Source: Desulfuromonas sp. AOP6 (lineage in GTDB: Bacteria; Desulfobacterota; Desulfuromonadia; Desulfuromonadales; SZUA-540). From it: a stretch of 64,000 bases of DNA. Shown piece by piece: positions 57,462-64,000 of this stretch (position 1 is the first letter of the stretch; each line of letters begins with the position of its first letter). Made by a program: the position numbers and the translations under genes. The notes under the pieces are model-generated. The model was given only the letters and a program-made list of their open reading frames with translations, ran no database searches and was not told the origin of the DNA. Location of the stretch: assembly GCF_009731355.2 (NCBI RefSeq), contig NZ_AP022810.1:1-64000 (forward strand), read 5' to 3'.

Positions 57462-58586
57462 ATGAGTCTGAGAAACGTCGGCAACCTCGGCATCAAGGAG
57501 CTGCGCAGCCTGATTCGCGACCCGATGATGATGGTGCTCATCATCTACTCCTTCTCGTTCGCCATCTACACGAAGGCAACGGCAATGCCGGAAACCCTGC
57601 AGAACGCTCCTATCGCCATCATCGACGAAGACCGTTCACCGCTCTCCGAGCGCATCATCGATGGCTTCATTCCACCCTATTTCATGCCGCCCGCGCTGAT
57701 CACGCAGGCAGAGATGGATGCGCGCATGGATGCCGGGCTGGACACCTTCGCGCTCGACATCCCACCGGACTTTCAGCGCGATGTGTTGGCTCGGCGTTGC
57801 CCGACGATCCAGCTCAATATCGATGCCACGCGCATGTCACAGGCTTTTGCCGGGGCCGGGTATATCCAATCCATTGTCATGACCGAGGTCAACACCTTCG
57901 CACAGGGGTCTCAGATGACGGTCATGGCCTCGCCCATCAATCTTGAGTTACGTTCACGCTTCAATCCCGAGCTCAACCGAGCCTGGTTCGGTTCGATCAT
58001 GGAAATCATCAACCAAGTGACCATGCTGTCCATCGTCTTGGCAGGCGCCGCGCTAATTCGCGAGCGAGAACATGGCACGGTGGAACATCTGTTGGTGATG
58101 CCGGTCACGCCGTTCGAGATCATGATGAGTAAGGTGTGGGCGATGGGGCTGGTGGTGCTGGGGGCATCCGCAGTGTCCTTGCTGATCGTGGTTCAGGGCA
58201 TGTTGGCGGTGCCGATCCAGGGCTCCATCCCGTTGTTTCTTGCGGGTACGGCCTTGGTTCTGTTCGCCACGACCTCACTGGGTATCTTCCTCGGCACACT
58301 GACGCGTTCCATGCCGCAGTTCGGGTTACTGATGATGCTGGTGCTGCTACCACTGATGATCCTTTCCGGCAGCCTGACCCCGCGCGAAAGCATGCCGGAA
58401 GCGGTGCAGTGGATCATGCTTGCGGCGCCCAACACCCACTTCGTCATGCTCTCCCAGGCCATTCTTTATCGTGGTGCCGGGCTGGATGTGATCTGGCCAC
58501 AATTCCTCAGCCTGGCCGCGATCGGCACAGTCCTGTTCGCACTGGCGCTGGCGAGATTCCGGCGAACCCTGGTGTTGATGGCATGA
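57462..58586 (+). CDS. yhhJ: ABC-2 type permease YhhJ
   Basis: A 374-residue permease, the same length as E. coli YhhJ. It has an N-terminal membrane segment in LIRDPMMMVLIIYSFSFAIY, a periplasmic domain with AIIDEDRSPLSERI near residue 48, and five C-terminal membrane segments including LIREREHGTVEHLLVMPVTPFEIM. The ATG at 57462 lies two bases after the rbbA stop; longer frames are not supported. It pairs with the RbbA permease half to make the membrane channel. Confidence 0.93.
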   Translation: MSLRNVGNLGIKELRSLIRDPMMMVLIIYSFSFAIYTKATAMPETLQNAPIAIIDEDRSPLSERIIDGFIPPYFMPPALITQAEMDARMDAGLDTFALDIPPDFQRDVLARRCPTIQLNIDATRMSQAFAGAGYIQSIVMTEVNTFAQGSQMTVMASPINLELRSRFNPELNRAWFGSIMEIINQVTMLSIVLAGAALIREREHGTVEHLLVMPVTPFEIMMSKVWAMGLVVLGASAVSLLIVVQGMLAVPIQGSIPLFLAGTALVLFATTSLGIFLGTLTRSMPQFGLLMMLVLLPLMILSGSLTPRESMPEAVQWIMLAAPNTHFVMLSQAILYRGAGLDVIWPQFLSLAAIGTVLFALALARFRRTLVLMA

Positions 58587-59812
58587 ACCCTCGCACTAAG
58601 CCAAGTCCGCAATCCGGCCGGCATATCCCAGCTACTTGGCGCGCTTTGCCTGGCGGTATCTGGGCCTTGGGATTCGGCTCGCTGTTCATGGATGTATCTT
58701 CCGAGATGATCCATAGCCTGTTGCCGATATTCATAGTCACCGTACTGGGAACGTCCATGGTGACCGTCGGGGTGATCGAGGGCGTCGCCGAGGCGACGGC
58801 GGCAGTCGTGAAAATGGTCTCAGGGATGTTGAGCGATTATTTCGGGCGGCGAAAAGTCCTGATGCTCCTCGGCTATGGGCTCGCGGCCTGTAGCAAACCG
58901 GTTTTCCCCCTAGCCACATCGATTGGCGGGGTTTTCGCAGCGCGTTTCGTCGATCGCGTCGGTAAGGGCATCCGCGGGGCGCCGCGAGACGCACTAGTGG
59001 CTGACATCACGCCGAAAGAATTGCGCGGCGCGGCCTATGGCTTGCGTCAGGCACTCGATTCAGTCGGCGCTCTGCTCGGGCCGCTGATGGCTGTGGCTTT
59101 CATGCTCTGGCTCGCGGAAGATATCCGGGCAGTGATGTGGATCGCGGTGATACCCGCTTTCCTCGCGGTGGCGCTGCTGATGATATATGTGCGCGAGCCA
59201 GAGCATGAAGGCCAGCAAGAACATGTCAAAGTACCGTTCACTCTGGCCGGTAGCAAGCGTCTGTCGCCGCGATACTGGCATGTTGTGCTGTTGGGGGCGG
59301 TTTTTACCTTGGCCCGCTTTAGTGAGGCCTTCTTGGTGTTGCGTGCGGAGAACGTCGGGCTCACGCTCGGCTTTGTGCCGATGGTCATGGTGGTTATGAA
59401 CGTGTTTTATGCAGGGGCGGCCTATCCAGCCGGCACCGCTGCCGACCGATTCGGCCCGCGCACCCTGTTGTTGATCGGTCTAGTTTTGCTTATTGCCGCC
59501 GATGTTGTACTGGCTTCGGCACATCGTACAGCGGCGATTTTCGCCGGTGCGGCGCTGTGGGGTCTGCACATGGCCTTCACTCAAGGCCTTTTCTCGAAAC
59601 TGGTTGCTGACACTGTGCCGGTCGAGTTGCGCGGGACCGGGTTCGGCATCTTCAATCTCGTCAGCGGCGGTGCTTTGTTTCTCGCGAGTGTGATTGCGGG
59701 AACGCTGTGGAACGCTTTTGGACCCTCGTCTACCTTTTTGGCCGGTGCCGGCTTTGCGATAGCCGCCGTGATCGGTCTAGTACCATTGCACCTTGCCCCG
59801 CGATCAGGGTGA
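58583..59812 (+). CDS. Major facilitator superfamily transporter
   Basis: A 409-residue protein with 12 predicted membrane segments. It has the early FGSLFMDVSSEMIHSLLPIF motif of an MFS subgroup of unknown substrate, motif A SDYFGRRKVLMLLGYG near residue 83, and RFVDRVGKGIRGAPRDALVA near 120. The ATG overlaps the yhhJ stop by four bases, so it belongs to the same transcript as the ABC efflux genes. The frame beginning at 58136 overlaps yhhJ and is not used. Confidence 0.9.
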   Translation: MNPRTKPSPQSGRHIPATWRALPGGIWALGFGSLFMDVSSEMIHSLLPIFIVTVLGTSMVTVGVIEGVAEATAAVVKMVSGMLSDYFGRRKVLMLLGYGLAACSKPVFPLATSIGGVFAARFVDRVGKGIRGAPRDALVADITPKELRGAAYGLRQALDSVGALLGPLMAVAFMLWLAEDIRAVMWIAVIPAFLAVALLMIYVREPEHEGQQEHVKVPFTLAGSKRLSPRYWHVVLLGAVFTLARFSEAFLVLRAENVGLTLGFVPMVMVVMNVFYAGAAYPAGTAADRFGPRTLLLIGLVLLIAADVVLASAHRTAAIFAGAALWGLHMAFTQGLFSKLVADTVPVELRGTGFGIFNLVSGGALFLASVIAGTLWNAFGPSSTFLAGAGFAIAAVIGLVPLHLAPRSG

Positions 59813-59837
59813 TTGGCGATAGGAGCAGAATGACCCA

Positions 59838-60920
59838 ATGGATGCATCAGGCCCCGTGCGAACCCGCGTATATAGATTCTTGTCCTATCGCGGTCGCAAA
59901 TCTGCAAAGCACGAGAGCAATATCAGGAAGCTGTGGGCTGGGTTGGCGATACTGCTATGTATCGAGGCCACCAATTCATTCACAGCCTGGGCAGCAGAGC
60001 CGCCGAAGACCGGCACCTTAAGCTTCGTCCTGGAAAACGACTTGTTCTACGACGTCGACCAGCACTACACCAACGGTGTTGGCTTCGTCTGGGTTCCGGA
60101 TCGCCGCACGCCGACGCCGGAGTGGGCGGTGCGCCTGGCCCGACGGGCACCGTGGTTTCCCGAGGAAGGCCCGGTATACCACGGCTACGCCTTCGGTCAG
60201 AGCATGTTCACACCCAGCGACATCAAGCTGTCCGACCCGCCCTTGAGCGAACGCCCTTATGCCGGCTGGCTGTACGGCCTGGTCGGGGTGGGCACGGCGA
60301 CGGACGGCCAATTTGACCTGTTCACCCTGAGTCTGGGCATGGTCGGCCCGATTTCGCTCGCCGAGCCGAGCCAGAAGTTCGTCCACAAGGTCATCGGTGC
60401 CGATGAACCGCGGGGTTGGGACACCCAACTTGGCAACGAACCTGGCTTCGTCGCCACCTATCAGCGCAGTTGGCGCGGTCTCGCGAAGGCCTCTCTGGGC
60501 GGCACTCGGCTGGATCTCACGCCCCACCTTGGCGGTGCGCTCGGCAACGTGTTCACCTACGTCAACGCTGGCCTGACCCTGCGTTTCGGCAAGCACCTAC
60601 CCAAGGACTACGGGCCGCCGCGCATTCAGCCCGGCCTGCTTGGCTCGGGCGAGTTCGTACCGACGTCCGGGTTCAACTGGTATCTGTTTGCCGGTATAGA
60701 GGGCCGCGCCGTGGCACGCAACATCTTCCTCGACGGCAACAGCTTTCAGGACAGTCGCAGTGTCGACCGGCGACCGCTGGTGGGCGATCTGCAGTACGGT
60801 TTCGTGATCGATTGGCAGGATGTCCGGTTCGGCTACACCCACGTCTTGCGTACGCGTGAGTATCGTGGCCAGGATAGCGGCGACGACTTCGGCGCCGTCA
60901 GCATATCGATCAACTTCTGA
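59838..60920 (+). CDS. LpxR-like lipid A deacylase (DUF2219)
   Basis: A 360-residue outer membrane beta-barrel protein. The family start lies after a signal-like segment (LWAGLAILLCIEATNSFTAWA): SFVLENDLFYDVDQHYTNGV near residue 62, then YAFGQSMFTPSDI near 115, RPYAGWLYGLVGVG near 138 and a barrel ending SISINF with terminal Phe. LpxR removes 3' acyl chains from lipid A. The start is uncertain because the first 30 residues look basic and atypical; an internal start is possible. It lies last in the efflux cluster. Confidence 0.87.
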   Translation: MDASGPVRTRVYRFLSYRGRKSAKHESNIRKLWAGLAILLCIEATNSFTAWAAEPPKTGTLSFVLENDLFYDVDQHYTNGVGFVWVPDRRTPTPEWAVRLARRAPWFPEEGPVYHGYAFGQSMFTPSDIKLSDPPLSERPYAGWLYGLVGVGTATDGQFDLFTLSLGMVGPISLAEPSQKFVHKVIGADEPRGWDTQLGNEPGFVATYQRSWRGLAKASLGGTRLDLTPHLGGALGNVFTYVNAGLTLRFGKHLPKDYGPPRIQPGLLGSGEFVPTSGFNWYLFAGIEGRAVARNIFLDGNSFQDSRSVDRRPLVGDLQYGFVIDWQDVRFGYTHVLRTREYRGQDSGDDFGAVSISINF

Positions 60921-60976
60921 GCCGAAAAACTAACTGACCTTTTGGACCAAAATTCGGGGTAACTTCAAACCCGCAG

Positions 60977-61225
60977 ATGACAAACACTATCGCAATCACG
61001 AAAGCGTTATACGATACCCGCAAAACCACTTTGACCGTCGAGGCCACCAGTGATTATCCGAATGCGAATCTTTATCTGGAAAACTTTGGGCCGATGACAT
61101 TTACTCAGCTCTTCAAAGGGAAATACATTTGGAGCTATGTCAACACAAGTGTCCCAGGTTCGCCGGGAACGGTGACAGTGTCCGGTCCGGAAGGTAGTGT
61201 GACGGTGCCAGTGGCCATCAAATGA
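60977..61225 (+). CDS. Short Ig-like domain protein or fragment
   Basis: An 82-residue frame rich in beta residues: ITKALYDTRKTTLTVEATSD, ANLYLENFGPMTF and PGTVTVSGPEGSVTVPVAIK. The pattern resembles a single bacterial Ig-like or fibronectin-like domain of the kind found at the C-terminus of larger surface proteins. No signal peptide and no clear ribosome binding site are visible, so it may be the surviving end of a lost larger gene. It lies between the cargo genes and the second comM' copy. Confidence 0.5.
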   Translation: MTNTIAITKALYDTRKTTLTVEATSDYPNANLYLENFGPMTFTQLFKGKYIWSYVNTSVPGSPGTVTVSGPEGSVTVPVAIK

Positions 61226-61320
61226 CGATTTGGGCACTGATGTCATAGTCGAACGTTTTGGCAGCGTTCCTGTAAAATTTTATCCTGCCAGGTGTAGGAA
61301 CGGTCACTCATGCTCTTTTT

Positions 61321-61833
61321 TCAACGGATCTTCCGATCCAGTCCTCGGTACTGGATCGCCTCGGCCAGATGGCCCTGGTGGATATTCTCCTCTCCTTCCA
61401 AGTCGGCGATGGTCCGCGCCACCTTGAGGATGCGCGAGTAGGTGCGGGCCGACAGCCCCAGCCGTTCGGTGACCATCTCCAGAAGCTTCTCGCCGGCATC
61501 ATCCACCGGGCAGAACTTGCGGATTTGGCGGGCGCCCATGCGGGCGTTGGCATACAGGCCGAAGGGGGCCAGACGCTGGTTCTGGATGCGGCGGGCGGCT
61601 TCGACCCGTGTTCGGATGGTGGCTGAGGATTCGGCATCGATCGGGTCGGCCAGTTCGCGGTGCGGCACCCGCGGTACCTCGATGTGAAGGTCGATGCGGT
61701 CGAGCAGGGGCCCGGACAGGCGGCGCCGGTAGCGCTCGATCATGGTCGGCGTGCAGGAGCAAGCCTCATTAGGCTCCCCTAATTTTCCGCAGAAACAGGG
61801 GTTTGAACATCTTTTACAAGTTTTCCATTTCAC
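61321..61833 (-). pseudogene. comM: comM 3' fragment, second copy
   Basis: The second truncated comM, broken at the same codon as the first (SNPCFCGKLGEPNEACSCTP onwards) and running through SGPLLDRIDLHIEVPRV, LSARTYSRILKVARTIADL and HLAEAIQYRGLDRK. Walker motifs and the Lon-like N-terminal domain are missing. Protein similarity to copy one is high, with mostly conservative changes and no stop codons, and it too carries the foreign WKTCKRC lead. This suggests either maintained coding function or derivation from two related intact comM genes. Confidence 0.8.
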
Positions 61834-62250
61834 CTGAAACCCCGCACAAAATCGAAATTCCCTTTAAAATACAGGTGCCTAGGGAGCTCACCGAAGAACC
61901 GACCACCCTCGGCGATCACCTGCGCCGCCGTCGCCTTGAGCTTGGATTGTATCAAAAAGATGTCGCAGTTCAGATTGGTGTGACCACCTCTACCATCTGG
62001 AATTGGGAAAATAACTGGTCAACGATCACCTTGAGTTGCATGCCGAAAGTTATCGAGTTCCTCGGATACAACCCCGTCCCCTGGCCCGACAAACTGGTTG
62101 ATAAATTGGCTTGGTACAAACAGGTGCATGGCCTGACATTGGAACAGCTTGGGGCCGAAATGAACCGTGACCCCGAGCAATTGTCCGACTGGCTGAGTGG
62201 CCGGCACAAGCCTTGTCGGCGTAACCGGAAGGAGGTTGAGCTATTTTTAT
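61321..62250 (+). repeat. Direct repeat unit comM'-xre, copy 2
   Basis: Copy two of the unit described at 50119-51050, in the same orientation and about 11.2 kb to the right. Homology ends inside xre after the EVE-LFL codons, where abiEii-derived DNA begins. The two units bracket the tetR to lpxR cargo. Confidence 0.75.
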
Positions 62251-62372
62251 CGAGTCACGCCCAGGGGCCTGAGGCGGTCCAGCGGTTGGGGGCAGCTTTG
62301 CCGGAAGAGCGAGCGGTGGCAAGTGGTTCAATGAATTCTTTTATGGCAAGGACAACTTCCGAGAAGCTATGA
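61803..62372 (+). CDS. XRE-type helix-turn-helix protein, second copy
   Basis: A 189-residue frame. Residues 1-149 are homologous to the first copy: MNIFYKFSISPETPHKIEIP, the XRE domain TLGDHLRRRRLELGLYQKDV through TTSTIWNWE (36-69) and the second HTH-like LTLEQLGAEMNRDPEQLSDW (111-130). The last 40 residues (SSHAQGPEA onwards) have no counterpart in copy one and are encoded antisense to an abiEii remnant. The natural C-terminus was therefore lost, and translation runs into neighbouring DNA. The TTG start lies at the comM' junction and is uncertain. Confidence 0.7.
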   Translation: MNIFYKFSISPETPHKIEIPFKIQVPRELTEEPTTLGDHLRRRRLELGLYQKDVAVQIGVTTSTIWNWENNWSTITLSCMPKVIEFLGYNPVPWPDKLVDKLAWYKQVHGLTLEQLGAEMNRDPEQLSDWLSGRHKPCRRNRKEVELFLSSHAQGPEAVQRLGAALPEERAVASGSMNSFMARTTSEKL

Positions 62373-62580
62373 GGAACGTGATCCTGCCGACGGCGTTTAT
62401 GGAAGGCTGCCCCATTTGTTTGGCCTAATCGAAAACTTCGGTAAACGCGACGATCACATCGGGTAACGAAGCGCCTCTCCGTTCAAAGGTGAGGCGAGTG
62501 GCTTCGGCCAAATTTTCTCCCTCGAAGTTGAGCTGGCGCGATTCAGCAGGCGTTTCCGGACAGACGTGACGCTATTCTTG
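62255..62580 (-). pseudogene. abiEii toxin remnant
   Basis: Minus-strand translation shows pieces of the AbiEii nucleotidyltransferase C-terminus. CPETPAESRQLNFEGENLAE and ATRLTFERRGASLPDVIVAF run to a stop at 62425. A +1 frame then continues AAFHKRRRQDHVPHSFSEVV and LAIKEFIEPLATA to a stop at 62255. Family members read PETV-AEK, F-G-LA-AI--TFERRGT-LP and W-AF-KR---FAEVV. The N-terminal catalytic region is absent, an internal deletion brings PET next to the FEG segment, and a frameshift breaks the rest. No toxin activity is possible. Confidence 0.65.
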
Positions 62581-62595
62581 ACACCCCCCTCACGC

Positions 62596-63112
62596 TCACA
62601 GTAGAGCCTCCAGATAGAATCTTTTCCACACGGCAGGTTTTTGTATATTCGAGCACTTTAGCCAGGTTGAATTTCTTCCGCGACTTGTTGAGTTTTAGCG
62701 CCTCCAGGATCACATCCATGCCTATTTCATTGCGGAACTTGAAACCATCCGCCAGAGTTTTTTCTGGGTTGTAGATCCGAATCGTCACACCATCGACCTA
62801 GTGCTCCTCGCTTCCTGGTTTGAACGCGGCCTCGCAAAACTTATGCGCGCCCATCGGGGGGAAGTCGAGCGACGACATTCGTGAGTTCCGGGGAACAGCG
62901 ACAGAAACCTCGTGTGGAGTCTGAGTGGTGAGGCCGTGGAAGGCCAGGGCGGAAATCAGGCAGATGACGTCATTCGAAAATCGCAGGCCCAATGTCACCA
63001 GATCCGTGTTGCCAATCGGCAGCAGCTCCGCCAGACGATAGCCCACTCGGGTCACCGGTTTGATGGTGCCCTTGTCCCAGAGGCTATACAGCACAGTATG
63101 TGCAGGCGTGAA
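62596..63112 (-). pseudogene. abiEi antitoxin remnant
   Basis: The AbiEi sequence LYSLWDKGTIKPVTRVGYRL, LPIGNTDLVTLGLRFSNDVI, CLISALAFHGLTTQTPHEVS runs from about 63112 to an in-frame TAG at 62798-62800. It resumes in the same frame as VDGVTIRIYNPEKTLADGFK, FRNEIGMDVILEALKLNKSR to CRVEK. The expected end (FYLEALL, stop at 62596) lies in the next frame. The 5' end is missing, since a terminator of the neighbouring gene lies where the N-terminus should be. The gene order abiEi-abiEii matches intact AbiE systems. Confidence 0.72.
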
Positions 63113-63140
63113 AAAGCCCTCTCTAATTTGAGAGGGCTTT
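63111..63140 (-). terminator. Terminator of the repeat-protein gene
   Basis: AAAGCCCTCTC at 63113-63123 pairs perfectly with GAGAGGGCTTT at 63130-63140 around a six-base loop. On the minus strand it is followed by five T. It lies just after the repeat-protein stop codon. Confidence 0.85.
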
Positions 63141-63149
63141 CCAGGAGGG

Positions 63150-64000
63150 TCAATTCATCATCCCGCCACCATGTCCCATCGGCCAGTCAGGATTATGCAT
63201 GCCCATGTTGCTGTTAAAATTTTGGCTCATGTGGTATCCACCGCCGTCATAGTAAAAGCCGGAATAATCATTAACGCCATCTCCGTCGGTGTCGGCAAAA
63301 ACATCGTTGATGCCATCACCATTGGTGTCCACCCAGCCAAAACCATGCCGGTAGGGCATTTCAGAGATATCATCAATCCCATCACCGTTGGCATCCTGAT
63401 AACCCGCCATGTAGCCGTAGCAGGAACTCTGGCCTGCGAAAGGACCGCTGGCCAGATCGTTGAGGCCGTCGCCATCGGCATCGATGAAGCGGTCGTTGAT
63501 ACCATCGCCGTTTGCGTCCACCCAGCCATAGCCATGGCCATAGGGTGTTGTTACAGTCCCGATGTCATTCACCCCATCGCCGTCCGCATCAGCAAAGAAA
63601 TCGTTTAAACCATCGCCGTTTAGATCAGCCCAACCGGGCATCCCCACATATGGGGTTCCAGTGATATCGTTGATTCCATCGCCATTGACGTCCCTGAATC
63701 TGTCATTCACACCGTCACTGTTATCATCACTCCAGCCAAAAGGATGCTGGTAAGGCATACCGGTGAGATCACAGATGCCATCACCATCAACATCCACAAA
63801 ACGATCATTGATGCCATCACCATTTTCATCGATGAAGCCGAAGCCAAAACCATAGGAACGCCCGTTCAGGTCGTTAATTCCATCACCATCAGCATCGATG
63901 AAATGGTCATTGAGACCATCGTTGTTGACATCTCTGTAACCCAGGTCCATGTGATAGGCATAGCCAGCAAAGCGACGCCCCTGGTCACATATCCCGTCAC
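63150..64000 (-). CDS. Asp/Gly-rich calcium-binding repeat protein (5' end outside window)
   Basis: At least seven repeats of about 35 residues are visible, each with one or two loops of the form DxNGDGxND or DxDGDGxND (for example GWVDANGDGINDRFIDADGD), separated by PY-HGFGW-like linkers. The pattern matches EF-hand/dockerin or thrombospondin type 3 calcium sites. The frame stays open past the internal ATG at 63950 to the window edge (DGICDQGRRFAGYAYH), so the N-terminus lies outside. The tail GMHNPDWPMGHGGGMMN is Met, His and Gly-rich. Export is likely, but no signal peptide is visible here. Confidence 0.8.
   Translation of the reverse strand, partial: DGICDQGRRFAGYAYHMDLGYRDVNNDGLNDHFIDADGDGINDLNGRSYGFGFGFIDENGDGINDRFVDVDGDGICDLTGMPYQHPFGWSDDNSDGVNDRFRDVNGDGINDITGTPYVGMPGWADLNGDGLNDFFADADGDGVNDIGTVTTPYGHGYGWVDANGDGINDRFIDADGDGLNDLASGPFAGQSSCYGYMAGYQDANGDGIDDISEMPYRHGFGWVDTNGDGINDVFADTDGDGVNDYSGFYYDGGGYHMSQNFNSNMGMHNPDWPMGHGGGMMN

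Noticed and set aside
60921-60976. TTTTGGACCAAAA near 60939 as a terminator after the LpxR-like gene
   Set aside because: The stem is only six base pairs with a one-base centre and has no T run after it; it cannot be defended as a terminator.

Overview
The window starts about 200 bases upstream of dnaA and runs through a bacterial chromosomal origin neighbourhood (dnaA-dnaN-recF-gyrB-gyrA) into metabolic and accessory DNA. Gene content points to a Gram-negative deltaproteobacterium of the Desulfuromonadales type (Geobacter, Desulfuromonas, Pelobacter relatives). The clues are a Tol-Pal system, a small two-haem lipoprotein cytochrome, ferredoxin-dependent 2-oxoacid oxidoreductase, an iron-sulphur repair protein and many DUFs common in that order. 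The organism assignment is inference; no rRNA or tRNA gene is visible.

Layout. 1-9 kb: replication initiation and gyrase. dnaN and recF are extremely AT-rich, and base composition climbs through gyrB to about 60% GC in gyrA and beyond. 9-19.8 kb: housekeeping genes (TPR protein, gpsA, a cyclophilin, a degenerate EEP-family protein, nth, penicillin-binding protein 1A, pyruvate kinase, queC-folE2, a DUF2064 protein), with a tight cluster of three DnaA boxes at 19.01 kb. 19.8-24.7 kb: a complete tolQ-tolR-tolA-tolB-pal-cpoB cluster with a near-consensus promoter. 24.7-29.5 kb: small envelope proteins, a DHA2-type MFS pump, a DUF488 protein, a periplasmic His-rich protein, and the di-iron repair protein Ric behind an FNR/HcpR-type palindrome. 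29.6-35.7 kb: a CusCBA-type copper/silver efflux operon on the minus strand. 36-42.5 kb: an AI-2E family protein, then gtrA / GT2 / ArnT-like glycosylation genes followed by an OmpR-type two-component system. 42.7-49.8 kb: DUF302, a small conserved-looking protein, korAB, an ADP-ribosylglycohydrolase family protein, a DsrE-like protein, an SDR and a fatty acid hydroxylase/sterol desaturase.

50.1-62.3 kb is the accessory part. A two-gene unit occurs twice in the same orientation, about 11.2 kb apart. It consists of the 3' third of comM (minus strand) joined head to head with a small XRE-type regulator (plus strand), and the comM break is at the same codon in both copies. Between the copies lies a cargo of TetR regulator, outer membrane factor, YhiI, RbbA, YhhJ, MFS pump and LpxR-like lipid A deacylase, which looks laterally acquired. 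To the right of the second copy are the decayed remains of an AbiE (type IV) toxin-antitoxin operon. AbiEi carries an in-frame amber codon and a 3' frameshift; abiEii carries an internal deletion and a frameshift, and overlaps the tail of the second XRE frame. The window ends inside a secreted-type protein made of Asp/Gly-rich calcium-binding-like repeats.

The most unusual items are the duplicated comM'-xre unit with its cargo, the triple DnaA box cluster 19 kb from dnaA, a DnaA-trio-like tract between dnaA and dnaN, and the FNR/HcpR-type site placed exactly at -41.5 of a predicted ric promoter.
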